A DNA stretch of 64,000 nucleotides from Voacanga thouarsii (Eukaryota; Streptophyta; Magnoliopsida; Gentianales; Apocynaceae): contig JANUWF010002022.1 of assembly GCA_026120185.1 (NCBI GenBank), positions 1,224,001 through 1,288,000 on the forward strand. Direction: 5' to 3'. The notes beneath the pieces are model-generated. The model was not told the origin of the DNA and did not search any database. It worked only from the letters and a program-made list of their open reading frames with translations. This document shows, in pieces, positions 1 through 12,106 of this stretch (position 1 is its first letter; every line of letters begins with the position of its first letter). The position numbers and the translations under genes were made by a program.

Positions 1-848
1 ACTATGAAAAACAACGGAGACTTTTCACCTTTCCATTACTGTGTACATTTCCAACTCAACATCTAGGTATGTTACACGTTGTGGTTAGATCTATTTAATT
101 AGCACTAAATCTTGAATTTCTTTAACCTTTTAAGTTTTTCACTTCTATTATTAGCTCAAATTTTTTAAACCAACTTTTCTCTAAAATTTTAATTATACCA
201 ATGTAATGTGTAATTTTGTGTGAAGTGTGCCCAGAGGGACTAGTTTTTCAATAGAGTTTTCAGGTTGGAAATGTCCATTTCAACTGCATCATATAATAGG
301 ACTTATAATATACCATATAATAAAGTGAACCTAGAATAATGAGGTGGCCTTTGTCTGCAGGATTGTTTTGAAAATGAATGTATTGAACCAAACGAGTTTT
401 CGGCCGAGCTAACAAAGGGTTGTTCCTTTTTTTTTAATTATTTTTATAACAATGAACTCTCTTAAATTAGTAGTGTATTATTGTTATGAATAACAGGGTT
501 GATGTTTGCCAAAATTGGTTGGTCGTGTAAGCAACTGGATCGCATCTGAAATAAGGTTACATCAGATATGATATTTTTTTTGGTCATGTTTCTTGTAGAA
601 TATTTGCCAGAGTTCCCAGATATCTTCAACAGAAAGCATCATAGGTAGCAGCTAATGGCAGGAGGTGAAAAATACAAGTGCACATAAAGGAGAGTGAATG
701 TTGATGTGTTTAGTTATGTTTTTCCTTTATAGCTAATAAATAATTGTTGTGTCTAGAACTGAATTGAACTGAATCTCAGCTAGTTATGGGTTAACAGAAT
801 CAATTATCAAGCATTATAACACAATGAAGACGATCCCCCCACCTCCAC
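1..848 (+). other. Left flank with possible terminal exons of an unidentified host gene
   Basis: This is the only stretch without clear transposon sequence at the left edge. Position 67 starts a good donor (GTATGT) after an open block from base 3. A block at 361-418 follows a pyrimidine-rich acceptor ending TGTCTGCAG and ends at a GT. A block at 497-549 follows AACAG. Joining 361-418 to 497-549 keeps one frame of 36 codons ending in TGA at 547-549. The frame linking base 3-66 to these blocks is not settled. I recognise no domain. It may be the 3' end of a host gene lying left of the window, or chance. From 550 to 848 I see no coding signal. Confidence 0.2.
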
Positions 849-3813
849 TGTAACACCCCATATGTACGGACTTGAATGGTTGTAGATGTCGTTCACTCTA
901 AATGACAAGAGGTCTTTATAACAAAAGAAGTAAATAAAAAGTAAATATTCAAAACTAAATAAAATGCTGAAATTAAACTATTACAAGGCCTCGAAAATAA
1001 TACATCCACTTCCAAAGCTACTAGTGTCTCGAATAACAACTATCTCAAATATCAACCATACAATAAATTATCCAAATATATAAGCATAATCTCAAAACAA
1101 ATATCCATAACACTTCTCAAGTCCTGCTCCTAAGTATAATCTTTTGTAAAATTTAAATTAAAACAGGTGAGAGATAAAATCTCAACAAGTCTAATGCGTG
1201 ATTGGCTAAACTTTTACATAACATTTTTTTGATGCATGATAAGTTTTCAAAAGGGATATAGAGTAATAGTATCTCATGCTTCTAATAAATAATACATAGG
1301 ATAATTCATGCGAGATTTTAATAGCGAATATACATATACATTATTTTACTTTATTTTGGGAAAAGAAATTATTTCCCAATCACATAGATTATTCACAACA
1401 ATCATAATAACCGTATTGAGCTTTACCATCATGATCGCAACATAAAATCCAACACAAAACACATATTTTGAAATCTACGGTTCAAATATCATATTTCAAA
1501 ATCTTCATTGAGATCCCACATCAACACTATAGGATTTCAATCCTATGAATATGATAATAAAAACATATGATTAACCTAGTGCGTACACCCTAGTTAATCA
1601 TACAATAACTATTGTCAGAGTTAGCCTTACGACTAGGAAGTCCCGCATCCGCCCTCCATTTTCCCTAGTGAAAAATGTGCTGCTAGTTAATGATGACTAG
1701 ACATCAAATATTGGTACCCTCTTGAAGAAAAGACCACTACTCGGAAAAGCCTCCAAATGGATAGCATTCTCAAACCCATATAAGCTAATATAAGTGCAAA
1801 GTCTCTTTGAGTACTCAAAAATCAATATGGCACAAAGCCTCATGAAAAAGATCAACGCAATGCCTTTTTAAGAACAAGCTCAATAACTTTGCAAATTCAT
1901 TTCCAAAACATTCTCGAAAATACTCGATATATAAAAATACTCCGTAGTGTTTAAATACTATACTCCTTAAATTTGAAATTCACAATACAAGAGTGTATCC
2001 TTCACAAGATTTCATAAACATTCCAAGATTCTAAAAATACATAGTTCATATATACCATACTGAGATTTTATTTTATATGAAACTAATGATTCAAAACATG
2101 GCTATGTATTTTGCAACTCATTTATGCATTAGAATTGGTAATTCTATATGCCCATTTAAAATAATGTAAGCTTTTATATCCAGCATATCATGTATGTGCA
2201 ATTTCCCAAAAATAATAAAACATTTAAATCTTCCATACTCAATAATTCTCCATTTGCTTCACAATAGAGTAACATGCTTTCAATATATAATTTCCAAACC
2301 AATAGCCATCCATGTATACAATTCACAAAGTATCACTTGCATATGTAAGTCATTTCATGAATCAATTTTTTTCGAATAAATAGATATTTTGTTTCATAAA
2401 TAATAAATTTGCAAATAAATATTAATATAATTAAAGCATTTATCATAATTGAACTAGCTTACATGTATTCCTAGATTTAAAAATCTTGAAATGTGGGAAC
2501 TTACCTTTAGTCTATGTAAGGAATAGTAAAATTGAACTTATATTTGGGATTATATCCTTGATCACCAACAAACTCTACCATACATTTAAATAATAACCAA
2601 TTTCCTATAATAAATCTCACATTTAATAGAATTCCTCCAAGATAATTCTAAACTTAGATAATCTTAATCTCACAATTTAACTCTCATCAATCCCTAATAC
2701 GAAACATCACAAAATCTTCAAAATTCAAACCGAAATAATAGGTAATTACACAAGGTATGATCACTTTAGATAAGTATCAATTATAGTATAGTTAACATAC
2801 ATAAGCTCAATTCAATCATATCATCACGTAAGTATCAAAATACTGAACTAATCATCTCATAACATTCCTATATCAATATTATAACAAATCAAAATGATAT
2901 AAAGAAGATTGCATAGCTAACATATAGTTTTTTCAATGTTTAATCAAATCATTGTTTCAATGAAAAGATGGCAAAATAGGATTGACATTAAAATACATCA
3001 ATGGCTAGGATTTAGTGATAATTGGCGGCACTAAGGGGGATATGATAGTAATTTTACTCATTTAGGACCCTCTATGATTTATTAGAATAAAATAAATAAA
3101 AAGAAATTAGTGTTTTATAAAAATAATGAGTAAAGGTTCAAAAGATTCATATTTAAATAAGGATAAAAGAATTGTCAAAAGATTTAAAGAGTTCAAAGGC
3201 TTAGACAATTAGTAGCCAAAATTAATTAAATTAAAATATTAAAATGGTAAAAATATTTAGATAGGGCTTTTATTTAATAAAAATTAACATTTGATCTTTT
3301 ATAAAATTGATTTCTTACATTTGAACCCCCCACCCCCCCCCTAAATAATGTTTTTCAGTAAATAAAGAGATAAAACCCATTCTAATAATTTATTCCCCAT
3401 CTAAGACATAAAATTAATCATTATAAACTATCACAATACATTCACATAAGGGTGCATAAATTCGTACACAAACATTTCAATTATAAATAAATATTACAAA
3501 AAGTAGTCAAGGAATTTATTCAATTAAATTCTCTATAAAATATGCAAATATTCTCATAATAAATTTAAATAAATTGCTAAATGATAATATACTCATGAAA
3601 TTGCAGTCTATATGTGTTTAAATGCATGATTATGCAAGGTGAAACACCCAAAGCCCTCCTTCCCCCACCCCTTCCCTTTCCCAAAAAAAAAAAAAAAACA
3701 TCTAAAATCTAAAGAAAGTAGCAATTGGTTATTAAGAGTGTTAGTTAAGTAGGAAGTATTTATTATTGATTATCAAGAAATAGAAGAGATAATGGAAGAG
3801 TAAAAACCTGATG
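849..3813 (-). mobile_element. LTR D, gypsy-type, truncated and interrupted by element A
   Basis: The plus strand starts TGTAACACCCC and a few tens of bases on reads GACAAGAGGTCTTTATAAC. This is the same 3' LTR end seen, in the same orientation, in elements A, B and C, so D lies on the minus strand. A hairpin-forming GAGAT/ATCTC block at 1171-1183 also matches the other LTRs. No primer-binding site precedes 849, so this is the outer edge of a 3' LTR or a solo LTR. It has no coding content. It contains a C-tract near 3327-3341 and an A-tract near 3685-3700. Element A is inserted at 3813. The continuation beyond 16523 runs into a microsatellite, so the other LTR edge is not identified. Confidence 0.6.
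3809..3813. repeat. Target-site duplication of element A, left copy (TGATG)
   Basis: TGATG lies immediately left of the first LTR of element A. The identical TGATG lies immediately right of the second LTR at 16518-16522. The five-base length is normal for Ty3/gypsy integrases, and the perfect match shows that A still sits between its original insertion borders. Confidence 0.85.
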
Positions 3814-4239
3814 CGTAACACCCCACTACCTACGTACCCCAAATGGGGCAGCGATGTCGCCCCGCCCTAGGGACAATAGGTCTTTATAACTAGATAATAG
3901 AAAATATAAAAGGAAATAACTTCATAATAAACTTATTACAATCCCAAAACAATACTTATATAAGTCTTGAAACAAATAGATGGTAAGTAAATCCTCCAAT
4001 AAATAAATACATCAAAATAAATCTTCCTAACACATGGCAGCATATGTAAATCGAACTTCTAAGTAGGATCGACCTGAAGACATGATGTAAAAGGTGTGAG
4101 AAATATTTACCAATAAGTCCTGTGTGCACTCAGAGTATTTCAGGAAAAACAGTTCATGTATGTAAGTTTTGAACAAGTCATATTAAAAAGTCTACAAGTT
4201 CAGAAATTTATCTTTAAACACTGAGTGGTGTTTTATCAA

Positions 4240-4850
4240 CATTTGTAAAGTAAAAATGCTCAACTTGAAAAGAAATAACCACTCTAATAAAGTTGACTAT
4301 GAAGTCAATCATCATGAATGGATATGGAACCATACTTTGTGCACCATGTTAAAAGAACGGTCAGAATGCCACACTTTGTGCATCATGACAAGAGAATGAT
4401 CAGGATGCCACACTTTGTCCCTTTTGATACATTGTAGGTGTATGGCTCACTGGGCGAGATACTCTTCCATCTCTACACCAAAACTTATCGGTTGTCCACT
4501 CCGAAAATAATCAGTACACTTGAACTGTACTGCTAGCTTAAACCAGCCTGACCAATAAAAGTTGTCATCTTGTCCAGGGAGGGTTCAACCCTTAGAGCAT
4601 TTGTAAAGTAAAAATGCTCAACTTGAAAAGAAATAACCACTCTAATAAAGTTGACTACAAAGTTAAGCATCATGAATGGACATGGAACCACACATTGTGT
4701 ACCATGTCAAGAGAACAATCATGATGCCACACTTTGTGCATCTTGACAAGAGAATGATCAGGATGCCACACTTTGTGCATTCGATACACTTTGTGCTCGA
4801 ACCGGTCTGACCAACAAGAATTGTCATCTTGTCCAAGCAGGGTTCACCCC
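4240..4850. repeat. Partial tandem duplication inside LTR A1 (358-bp offset)
   Basis: The block starting CATTTGTAAAGTAAAAATGC at 4240 starts again at 4598. The second copy repeats the CCACACTTTGTGCA-like motifs and the GTTGTCATCTTGTCCA-type segment but lacks about 100 bp of the first copy (the part with the GGTGTATGGCTCACTGGGC motif). LTR A2 has a single copy, so the duplication arose after insertion or in this copy during replication. Confidence 0.8.
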
Positions 4851-7800
4851 TCAGAGGTGGCCTCCTACTAAGAGACTTACCCAACCCTTCAAAGAGTAGT
4901 CCTAGTAGTCTACCCTTATTGAGTACTTAATGTTATGTTTATTCCACTTGGAAAATACAAAATCAATGAAGAGCTTTCTTTGAAGTAGCAATTATGGTTT
5001 TCGAACAACATTAGGTAAAAATTTGTTTAAGGAAAATTTATTGTTTTGCTCGAAAAATTGTTTGCTTGCCAAAAATTATTTTATTTTAGAATAAGGATTA
5101 AATTGACCATAATTGCATCTCAAGGTACATCTTCCACGACAATCATTGCATATAACTTGCAGAAATGCATTTGCTTACAAACATCTTTATGCAAGGACTT
5201 ACTTGATTTTCCTTGATACAATATCCTTCCAAGATGGTTTAAGGCACACTATACCTGTTTGGAGTAAATATAGGGTAGAAGTTCCAATCCAGATAACACT
5301 TCTTTAAATAAATAACTTTTAGATTAACATGCTTAAAATAAACTCAACTAGTTACCACAATATTCAAGTATGACATCAAAGCCATAAGCTCTAACATTAA
5401 CTGCTAAAGTATTTTATAGAATAAGATGAATTTGATAAGTCAGAATAATATAGGAGTTGTAAATAATAAACAACAAATTGTAACAATAATTATTTATTAA
5501 AAACAACAACAACAATAATAAACAATATTTATAGTAAATAAAATTAGTCATAAGTAATATGTACTATTAATAATAAATCCTAAATAATATTGGTAACAAA
5601 TAAAAATTAATAAATTAACAAAAAATAAGTAGTATTAGTAATAAATTATAAAAAAATTAATAATAAATAATAAGTAATAAATAATAAATATTCTAATAAT
5701 AATAAACGATAATATTTCATTCTTATAATATATATATATATATATATATATAAGTGTAAATAAAAGTTTTAGTGAGGCTAACTAATAATAATATGAATAT
5801 AAAAGACATTTGATATTAATTAATTCCAATATATTATTTATATTTAAAAAAATATTACATTTATTCATCTACTAAAATAATAATATTTTAAGTAACATTT
5901 AATTTTGAAAATATTCAATACTAACCAAAATTAGTAAATTAAATAAAATAATAAAACTAATTATTTTAACAATAACAATGATAATAATATTACTAATAAT
6001 ACTAAAAATATTAAAAGTAGTTCTAACAATGATTTTTAATGACCATAGTGAATTACTAGTACAAAATTAATATACATTCATACACATATATATCTCATCA
6101 ATAACATATTGATTTATCCAACAAATAGACTTGTAATAACATACATCACAACAAAGGTACTAGCAATAATATTATCTAGAGATTTATTGACAAAAATAAC
6201 ATCATAAAGGCATAGTCAAATATTGGTGGTGTAATGTCCATCATACATCAAAACATCCATACTACAACATAAAGCCCTTAAACATAACGAACATAGAATG
6301 ATCTCATGTATAATCCAACAATAGCTCGTAAGCTTCAATATTCATTTCAATCTTTATGTCTTAAAATTATTCCCATCACCCACATACATATCTCCAACCC
6401 AAAACTATTCGATTAACCCATTAAATCCATCATCTAAAAGACTTGAGTTTGAAAATTTAAGGAGAAGGTCATGAAAAAAATACTTGTTTGATAATCATTT
6501 GTTGAAGATATCACCTTGTCCAGTGAAGGTTCTTGAGTGCTTGAAGAGTCCTTCCTTGATTGAAGTGTGTTCAAGAATGGCCACCAATAGTTCGGCCAAG
6601 AGAAAGAGAGAATGAGAGAGAGGTTAAGATGATAACGAAATGGTGATGAAGCAGTAAAGAAGGTTTGGGATGATTAAATTTACCTTCATAATGTTCTTCA
6701 TTTTCCTGAGCAAGAAAGTACGTTTGATCCGAATGAAAGATCAACTTCGGTGATTTTCGTGTTATGGAGTGGCCTATGAGTGATTATATGTTGAAACCTA
6801 GTTGGTTTGAGAGTTTTTTGAGTGATTTGGGTTGAATAGAGGTGATTGAAGGTTGAAGAAATTTACTATGTGGTCTTGGTGTACTTGAGAACACAAGAAG
6901 AAATTGTGAGAAAATGGTTTGTGCATGAGTAGTGAATGATAGACAAATGGCCTAGCTAAGGAGGGGTTTCAGTTATCCCAAGAGGAAGAGAGAGACTTTA
7001 GCTATTTTGAATTTCAAATTGAGGAAAATGTGGAGATGTTTGAGGTAGAAAATTAGTAATGGTGTTTTCTTCTTGAAGGTTTCTTGTCCTTCAATGGAGG
7101 GTGGCTAGACTAGCTATGTTTTGTTCATCAAATGAAGGATGGCTTCAGTCTTTTAGCTTGGTAGAAAACGCTGTACAAGAGAAGAGAAAATTCTGGTTTA
7201 ATCAACTAGCTAGGTGAGAGTTTAATGGAAGAAAATCTAGAATTTAATTTTCAACTTTGAAAAGTTTTGAATGGAGTAAAGATAGGAGTGTTTTAAGGTA
7301 TGTTAACGGAGCTCTAATGGCCATGGTAGATGAGGAAGACAAGATTCTCTATCCATGGCTGTAAGTGGCCAAAAATATTATGATGGTTGATGAAGAAATT
7401 GTTCTTGCCTTTGATAGGCAAAGCTGGAAAAAATTCTAGAATTTTGGCTACAAGAGTTCTTAGGATATGGAAAGATTTTGAGCCGAATTTTTGAACTACT
7501 TTGAAAGGGATTTGCAACTGAAATCTAGGAGTGTTTCAAAGTCCATTAATGGCGATTTTCTAGCCACCATCTTAGAGAAAAAGAGGAGAGTTTCAGGTGT
7601 TCTTATGCACGAATGGTTGTCTCAATATTCATGTCTAATATTGGTGGTATGCTTGAAAATTTCTTGTTTGGATGAGCTTTGTTCAAGCTGCAAAATTCCA
7701 AGGATTTCTAGCTTTCATATTTGCACAAAATGGTTTGTTTCTAGCAAGAATTATATAGGTAATGGTTGCTGGGATTTTTGAGAACTAGCCAAGAAGAATT

Positions 7801-8221
7801 TCTGGAAAATTTTCTAGATTTTCACCAAAACAAGAACAAGAAGAAAACGAAGTTCTTGCAAGAATGGCTATGGTGATTTAATGGAAAACCTCTTTCCTAT
7901 TTTTCTTCCCCAATTTTGGTCATCCTCCTATCCCTAAAAGCTGGATTTTTTGCAACTTCAGGAAAGAAATTATCCAAGACATTTTTAGTGAAATTAAAAA
8001 GACTTAAAGAAATATGTGTAGTTTAAATTTAAATTGGTTAGGGCAAGGCTTCCTAAAATAATGGAGAGCAAAATCCTTCTAGATTTTCATTTAGGACAAG
8101 ATCAAATGGTTAGCACATTACAATTGTGTCTTCCCTAAGACAACATTCCTAGCTTTATGGAATGTAAGACAAGAAAATTTCAAACATTGGTTAGGATAAT
8201 CAAGAATAAAACTTAGGTGAT

Positions 8222-8285
8222 GGGATTTGAACTCAAGACCTTAGATATTAAATTACAAAGTTCTAACCACTTAACTACATTAACT
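8222..8285 (-). other. tRNA-like segment (box A/box B) in LTR A1
   Basis: On the minus strand TAGTTAAGTGG (8277-8267) resembles a Pol III box A, and AGTTCAAATCC (8233-8223) resembles box B. Start-to-start spacing is 44 bp, the same as in tRNA genes. Box A lies 247 bp inside the LTR 5' edge. Equivalent segments occur in LTRs A2, B1, B2, C and H. It cannot be a functional tRNA: the arms pair poorly. Confidence 0.55.
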
Positions 8286-8524
8286 CTTATTCTTATTTTC
8301 TCAACCAAATCCTCTTCGTACCTAAGCCTCAAGCCTTCTTCCTACTTTGTTCTCAAGCAAAATTCCATTTTTACCCCTACTACTCAACAAGATAAATAAA
8401 CTATATAACTTATATACTACAATTCTAAGATACATGAAATTATTCAAGAAATATATTTTATGCAAGATGATATTATTTGCACCCATCCTTCTAACTCTAG
8501 GGTAGGTTTAGGTGAGGTTTTACA

Positions 8525-8537
8525 TCTTCCCCTCCTT
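8525..8537 (-). other. Polypurine tract of element A
   Basis: The minus strand reads AAGGAGGGGAAGA directly before the LTR start TGTAAAACC. It is the same tract as in element C (61963-61975) with one change, and would prime plus-strand DNA synthesis. Confidence 0.8.
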
Positions 8538-8699
8538 AGAAGAATTTCGTCCCGAAATTCAGTGCGTATCTTTCTCTCAAGTCGGGATATTTCTGCTTCA
8601 TCTATTTTTCCGCTTCCCACATGTCATCTTATGCGCCGGCATGCTGAACTTCAAATCAAAACTCATAGTTATTTGGAACTTTGCCCAATACTGTGATAT
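8525..8699 (-). pseudogene. Element A pol 3' end (chromodomain region remnant)
   Basis: The DNA next to the polypurine tract matches the end of the element C pol gene at 61976-62080 (AGAATTTCGTCCCGAAATTC and the following CGGGATA...TTTCCGCTTCCCACATG stretch). It is followed by a short unrelated-looking segment and then by integrase sequence, which is out of order. No open frame survives. Confidence 0.55.
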
Positions 8700-8984
8700 A
8701 GACCTCAGGTCTCAGTCAAAGGCAATACTTGAGGTTACTTCATGCAACTTTACTATTTCCCATATATATGTCCACGCTAACCATTTCATAAAGTCCCTTA
8801 CACTTACAGGGATAAAGTGCACTGTCGTTGTTAGTTGATTAACCACTACCCAAATGGCATCTTTTTGGATCTTTGACGTAGGAAAGTCGGTGACAAATTC
8901 CATCGCTACCTCCTCCCATTTCCATTTTGGTATTGACAATGGTTGCAATAATCTGGCTGGCTTCTTGTGTATCATGATGCTCCC
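8700..8984 (-). pseudogene. Displaced integrase fragment in element A
   Basis: An 87-codon open stretch on the minus strand (8975-8712) reads ARLLQPLSIPKWKWEEVAM, then EFVTDFPT, QKDAIWVVVNQLT and WEIVKLHEVTSSIAFD. This is the junction of the integrase zinc-binding region and the catalytic core, including the first core Asp (FVTDF-like block). It corresponds to element C 62860-63115. It breaks off just before the second catalytic Asp. To its right, chromodomain-type sequence resumes at about 8985, and a second, more decayed integrase copy follows near 9580-9650. So the integrase segment has been duplicated or moved into the chromodomain region. Confidence 0.65.
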
Positions 8985-10690
8985 ATAACACTTTCATATT
9001 TGGTATCTGTTTTTTCGAAGATTCTTGATGCTTTAATTTAGAACCTTAATCGGTTTCTCTATATAACTCAAATCAGGTTGCAATATCAAAAACTCATTGT
9101 TAAAACATGTTCTGGATCAGGATCGCACATATTTAGCTGAGATACATGAAACACGTCTCATAATCTCAAAAAATGTTTGGTGGTAAGTCTAATCTATAGA
9201 AGGTAGCTCCATCTTCTTATCCTTTCATTCACATAGCTCTTCTGCCGACTTTTAGTTGTTTTTAGTCAATATTCAAACTTCACTGGATTGGATAATCAGC
9301 CTATCTTCCATTTATCCCTATTATAATGGTACTTGACATGTCTGACTTTGCATCGCTTTATATAGGGCCATTCGAATAGAAGTTTGTAATTGCTATTGCA
9401 AGCTTACTTCCTTACGGCATGCTTTCAGTCCATTTTTTTAATAAAGTCCAGTATACATGCCCCAAACATGTCCTTCAGTATTTGAATGAGTCTCTTCGAC
9501 TAACTATCAATTTCAAGGATACGCTACAGCTCAGGGCTTCCAAGTTGATCCCATTTTCTGTAGGAACTTAGTCTAAAATCTTGTTGTGAACCTAGGATCT
9601 CACTTGGATACAATACTTGATGACATCCCATGTAGCCTTTACTTGGACTAGGGCTATCTTAAAACTGCCCATGATTACTGCTCATTCCAAAAATAGAATT
9701 ATGCTCAACTAAACATTCTCTTACCAAACTTAATGGAATCTTAGGCTATCTCTATTTTCTAACACCAATTTCAATTGTTCCATGTCCTTAATGGCATTCA
9801 AAATACATTAGGTGTTATCTCAAAAGGCACCATAAAATTATCAAATCAGGGTTGAAATCCTATGCATCTACTCCATAAGCAATAGAGCTTTTGTCAATCA
9901 GTATGACATCACCACCAGACCTTAATACCTATCCCCAATGTTAGCCGCAAGCTCGAGTATATCCCCTTCTCGAATTCATACCTAATAATATCCCTATCTC
10001 AAGTATAACATAGGAGTAACCATATATATTCTTGATAAGGAACTATTCAATATTCTCTGGTCTGTACATAGTTTTAAAATTTCATCCTTTTCTTATACAA
10101 TTACTACTGGGTCACCGCAGGCTACAACACTACGCTAGATATCCTTAGTATTCCTTTAACAACATTTTATAAACCTTCGCTCTTAGTACTATGCTCTACA
10201 CTACCGTGACCTTACATCTTCTAAAATTTAATCATACGCGTCTGATCCCCAAAAATGCATCATTCTATCTCTATAACCAATTTAACTCCTTGTTTCGACA
10301 ATCGATCCTTGTCCAATATGTCACCATAATCCTCAAAAGAAAACTAGTCAGATTCCCGATAAATTTTACTTCTCCAGCTAAAATTTCATTTTGCGAATCA
10401 AACCTATAGTTCCCTACTTCCTTGCATGATAAGGAATGCTTAAATAATTAATAAGAAAATCTATAACTATTCATAGTTGATAGATTCGACTCTTATGGTC
10501 TAGCTTAACACTACTCAAATGAATAGCACACTATGTAATATGTATAGGTTGTGCAAAATAAAGAGCAAAGAGAATATTCTTTTAGGAGAAATAAAGAATT
10601 AACCTGGCACCACAACTGCATCCGATCCTACGTCCTCTCTGCTTAACCAACTTGGTCATCACCTATGGCTTTAACTTATTTCCTCCAATA
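8985..10690 (-). pseudogene. Degraded pol remnant of element A
   Basis: 8985-9200 aligns with the element C post-integrase region (the ACTCAAATCAGGTTGCAATA and GAGATACATGAAACACGTC stretches). 9590-9650 aligns with the integrase core (CACTTGGATACAATACTTGA and the following CATCCCATGTAG). From 9650 to 10690 I see only short gypsy-like scraps and no recognisable reverse transcriptase, RNase H or protease motif. All frames are closed. Base composition is that of the rest of the element. Confidence 0.5.
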
Positions 10691-10906
10691 ACTACATTTT
10701 CTCAGCTGGCTGAATTTAGTGGTAGGGTGTTAATCAGGCCAATCCAATTATCACCTTAGAAGATCCCTCAGGTTCTGTCTCCTGCTTTTCTTCATGCTCT
10801 TTTCTTACATCTGACTATGAGTGCTCTGCTGGCTCATCTTCTGGTGTTGAAGGTTTTCTGACATGACCAGTTTGCCTCGTTCTGCAATTTTATGTTTAGG
10901 TGCCAT
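10690..10906 (-). pseudogene. gag start of element A (broken)
   Basis: The minus-strand ATG at 10906-10904 opens with MAPKHKIAERGKLV and stops after about 33 codons at an in-frame TGA/TAG. The element B gag at the equivalent place opens MAPLRRTAVRSRTV, a similar basic start, and the distance from the pre-gag ORF start (about 1.1 kb) is the same. The zinc knuckle is not found. Gag would form the capsid, but this copy is clearly dead. Confidence 0.45.
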
Positions 10907-11266
10907 CTTTGATCATCATCACCACAATTATAGGTTGACAAATGTATACATATGAATGCAAACATATAATGCCAAGATAACATTTATAACTTTTGCTCAC
11001 TTATTGAACATATGAGAGTATATATTTTTTTTGAAGAAGTGAAATACTTAAAAGCTTTATTCAAAATAAATCATACTTCAACACAAAGAAATTGGATATC
11101 ATAGATGATACCTCTATAGGAATAATCTAGTCATAGACAAGAAAGTAAATAAGGTCATGAGCTTAATAAATAGATTCCATAATCAAGAAATTGCATCACA
11201 AATCTACTAAGTCTTCTAGCTACTCTAGTCGTCACTCGTGTAGTTGGAATTAGATTCTTAGAACCA

Positions 11267-12004
11267 TCATTCTCCTTTCTTCCTATAGTCTATTCCCAAT
11301 CTGAACCTAAGTGTACAACCATTAGTTCTACTATTCCCAAGACTTTCCTCCACCTTCCAGTTTCCCTTGTCCCACACCCCTAAGATTGACTCCTGAAGTG
11401 CTCTCGTACCCCGTGTAAATCTATCATTCTGACTGGGTCCCTTATTATTGGACTCCTCAAAGTCAAAGCCAAAATGGGTAATGTCAAACTCTCCTATTGG
11501 TGGAGTCCAAAGAGGCACAACTACCTCATTCTCCTCCTCATTATCAGACTCTTCCATCTCCCTTTCTTCTTCACTATCAGAATCATCCATCTTTTCTCCT
11601 CTCTCATCATTAGTATCACCCAATCCCTCACCTCCCATCTCATCTCCTTCCTAACAACCTAACTCAAGATCAGGAGCTTCCTGCTTAGACTCACTATCGG
11701 AGACTAAATAATCCATTGGTATGGGAGGGTCCACCACCTACACAACCTTAATACCTCATGCCTATTCGAGTAACTCTAGTGCAACAACATCAACCTCCAT
11801 CTTCTATTCCTTACCATTATTAGGCTCTATAGAGTTGGAAACCTAAATCTCAATCTCACTGTCAATGCTCTCTAACTCAAACCAATTTGACCCAAGTTCA
11901 GGTTCCGTGCCTGAAGAGGATAGGTCCACTATAGGAACTAGAGCAGGTATTCTACTACACATAAAAGGCTAGTCTCGAGTAATAGACACGAATCTCCTAA
12001 CCAT
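11267..12004 (-). pseudogene. Pre-gag acidic ORF of element A (246 codons, stop-riddled)
   Basis: One continuous minus-strand frame runs from ATG 12004 to 11267 without a frameshift but with about seven in-frame TAG/TGA codons. It starts MVRRFVSITRD, continues with LGSNWFELESIDSEIE and PPIPMDYLVSDSE, and ends in an open 123-residue part with an Asp/Glu-rich tract (DDSDSEEEREMEE) and the motif PPIGEFDITH. Element B has the same motif order. The start lies 103 bp from the LTR, just after the primer site and upstream of gag. Where A has a stop after ITRD, B has Trp, so at least this stop is a point mutation. I do not recognise the family. It could be an accessory protein or an N-terminal gag extension. 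Confidence 0.6.
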
Positions 12005-12083
12005 CCTACAAACAAAACACATAGATTAGCACTAAAGATTATAAAGCTTAATGTAGTAAGTCTAAGTATTGTCAATAGCTGCC

Positions 12084-12105
12084 TACACCTAGGCTTCGAT
12101 ACCAC
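12084..12105 (-). other. Primer-binding site of element A (initiator-Met tRNA type)
   Basis: The minus strand reads TGGTATCGAAGCCTAGG two bases after the LTR end TTACA. The usual plant site for initiator-Met tRNA is TGGTATCAGAGC, so the site is recognisable with a two-base change. Confidence 0.75.
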
Positions 12106-12106
12106 T

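Larger units (their letters stand above)
3814..8524 (-). repeat. LTR A1 (3' LTR of element A)
   Basis: It aligns along its whole length with 12107-16517. On the minus strand it starts TGTAAAACC at 8524 and ends GGGGTGTTACG at 3814. It is about 300 bp longer than its partner because of a tandem duplication at 4240-4850. It carries the palindrome-like TTGAGTACTTAA at 4919-4930 and a tRNA-like segment near 8223-8277. The interior 5400-6400 is very AT-rich, with an (AT)n run near 5729-5752. No long ORF in it looks real. Confidence 0.85.

Noticed and set aside
8222..8285. A true tRNA gene in the LTRs
   Set aside because: Acceptor stem does not pair and the T stem has mismatches; only box-like motifs and spacing are preserved.
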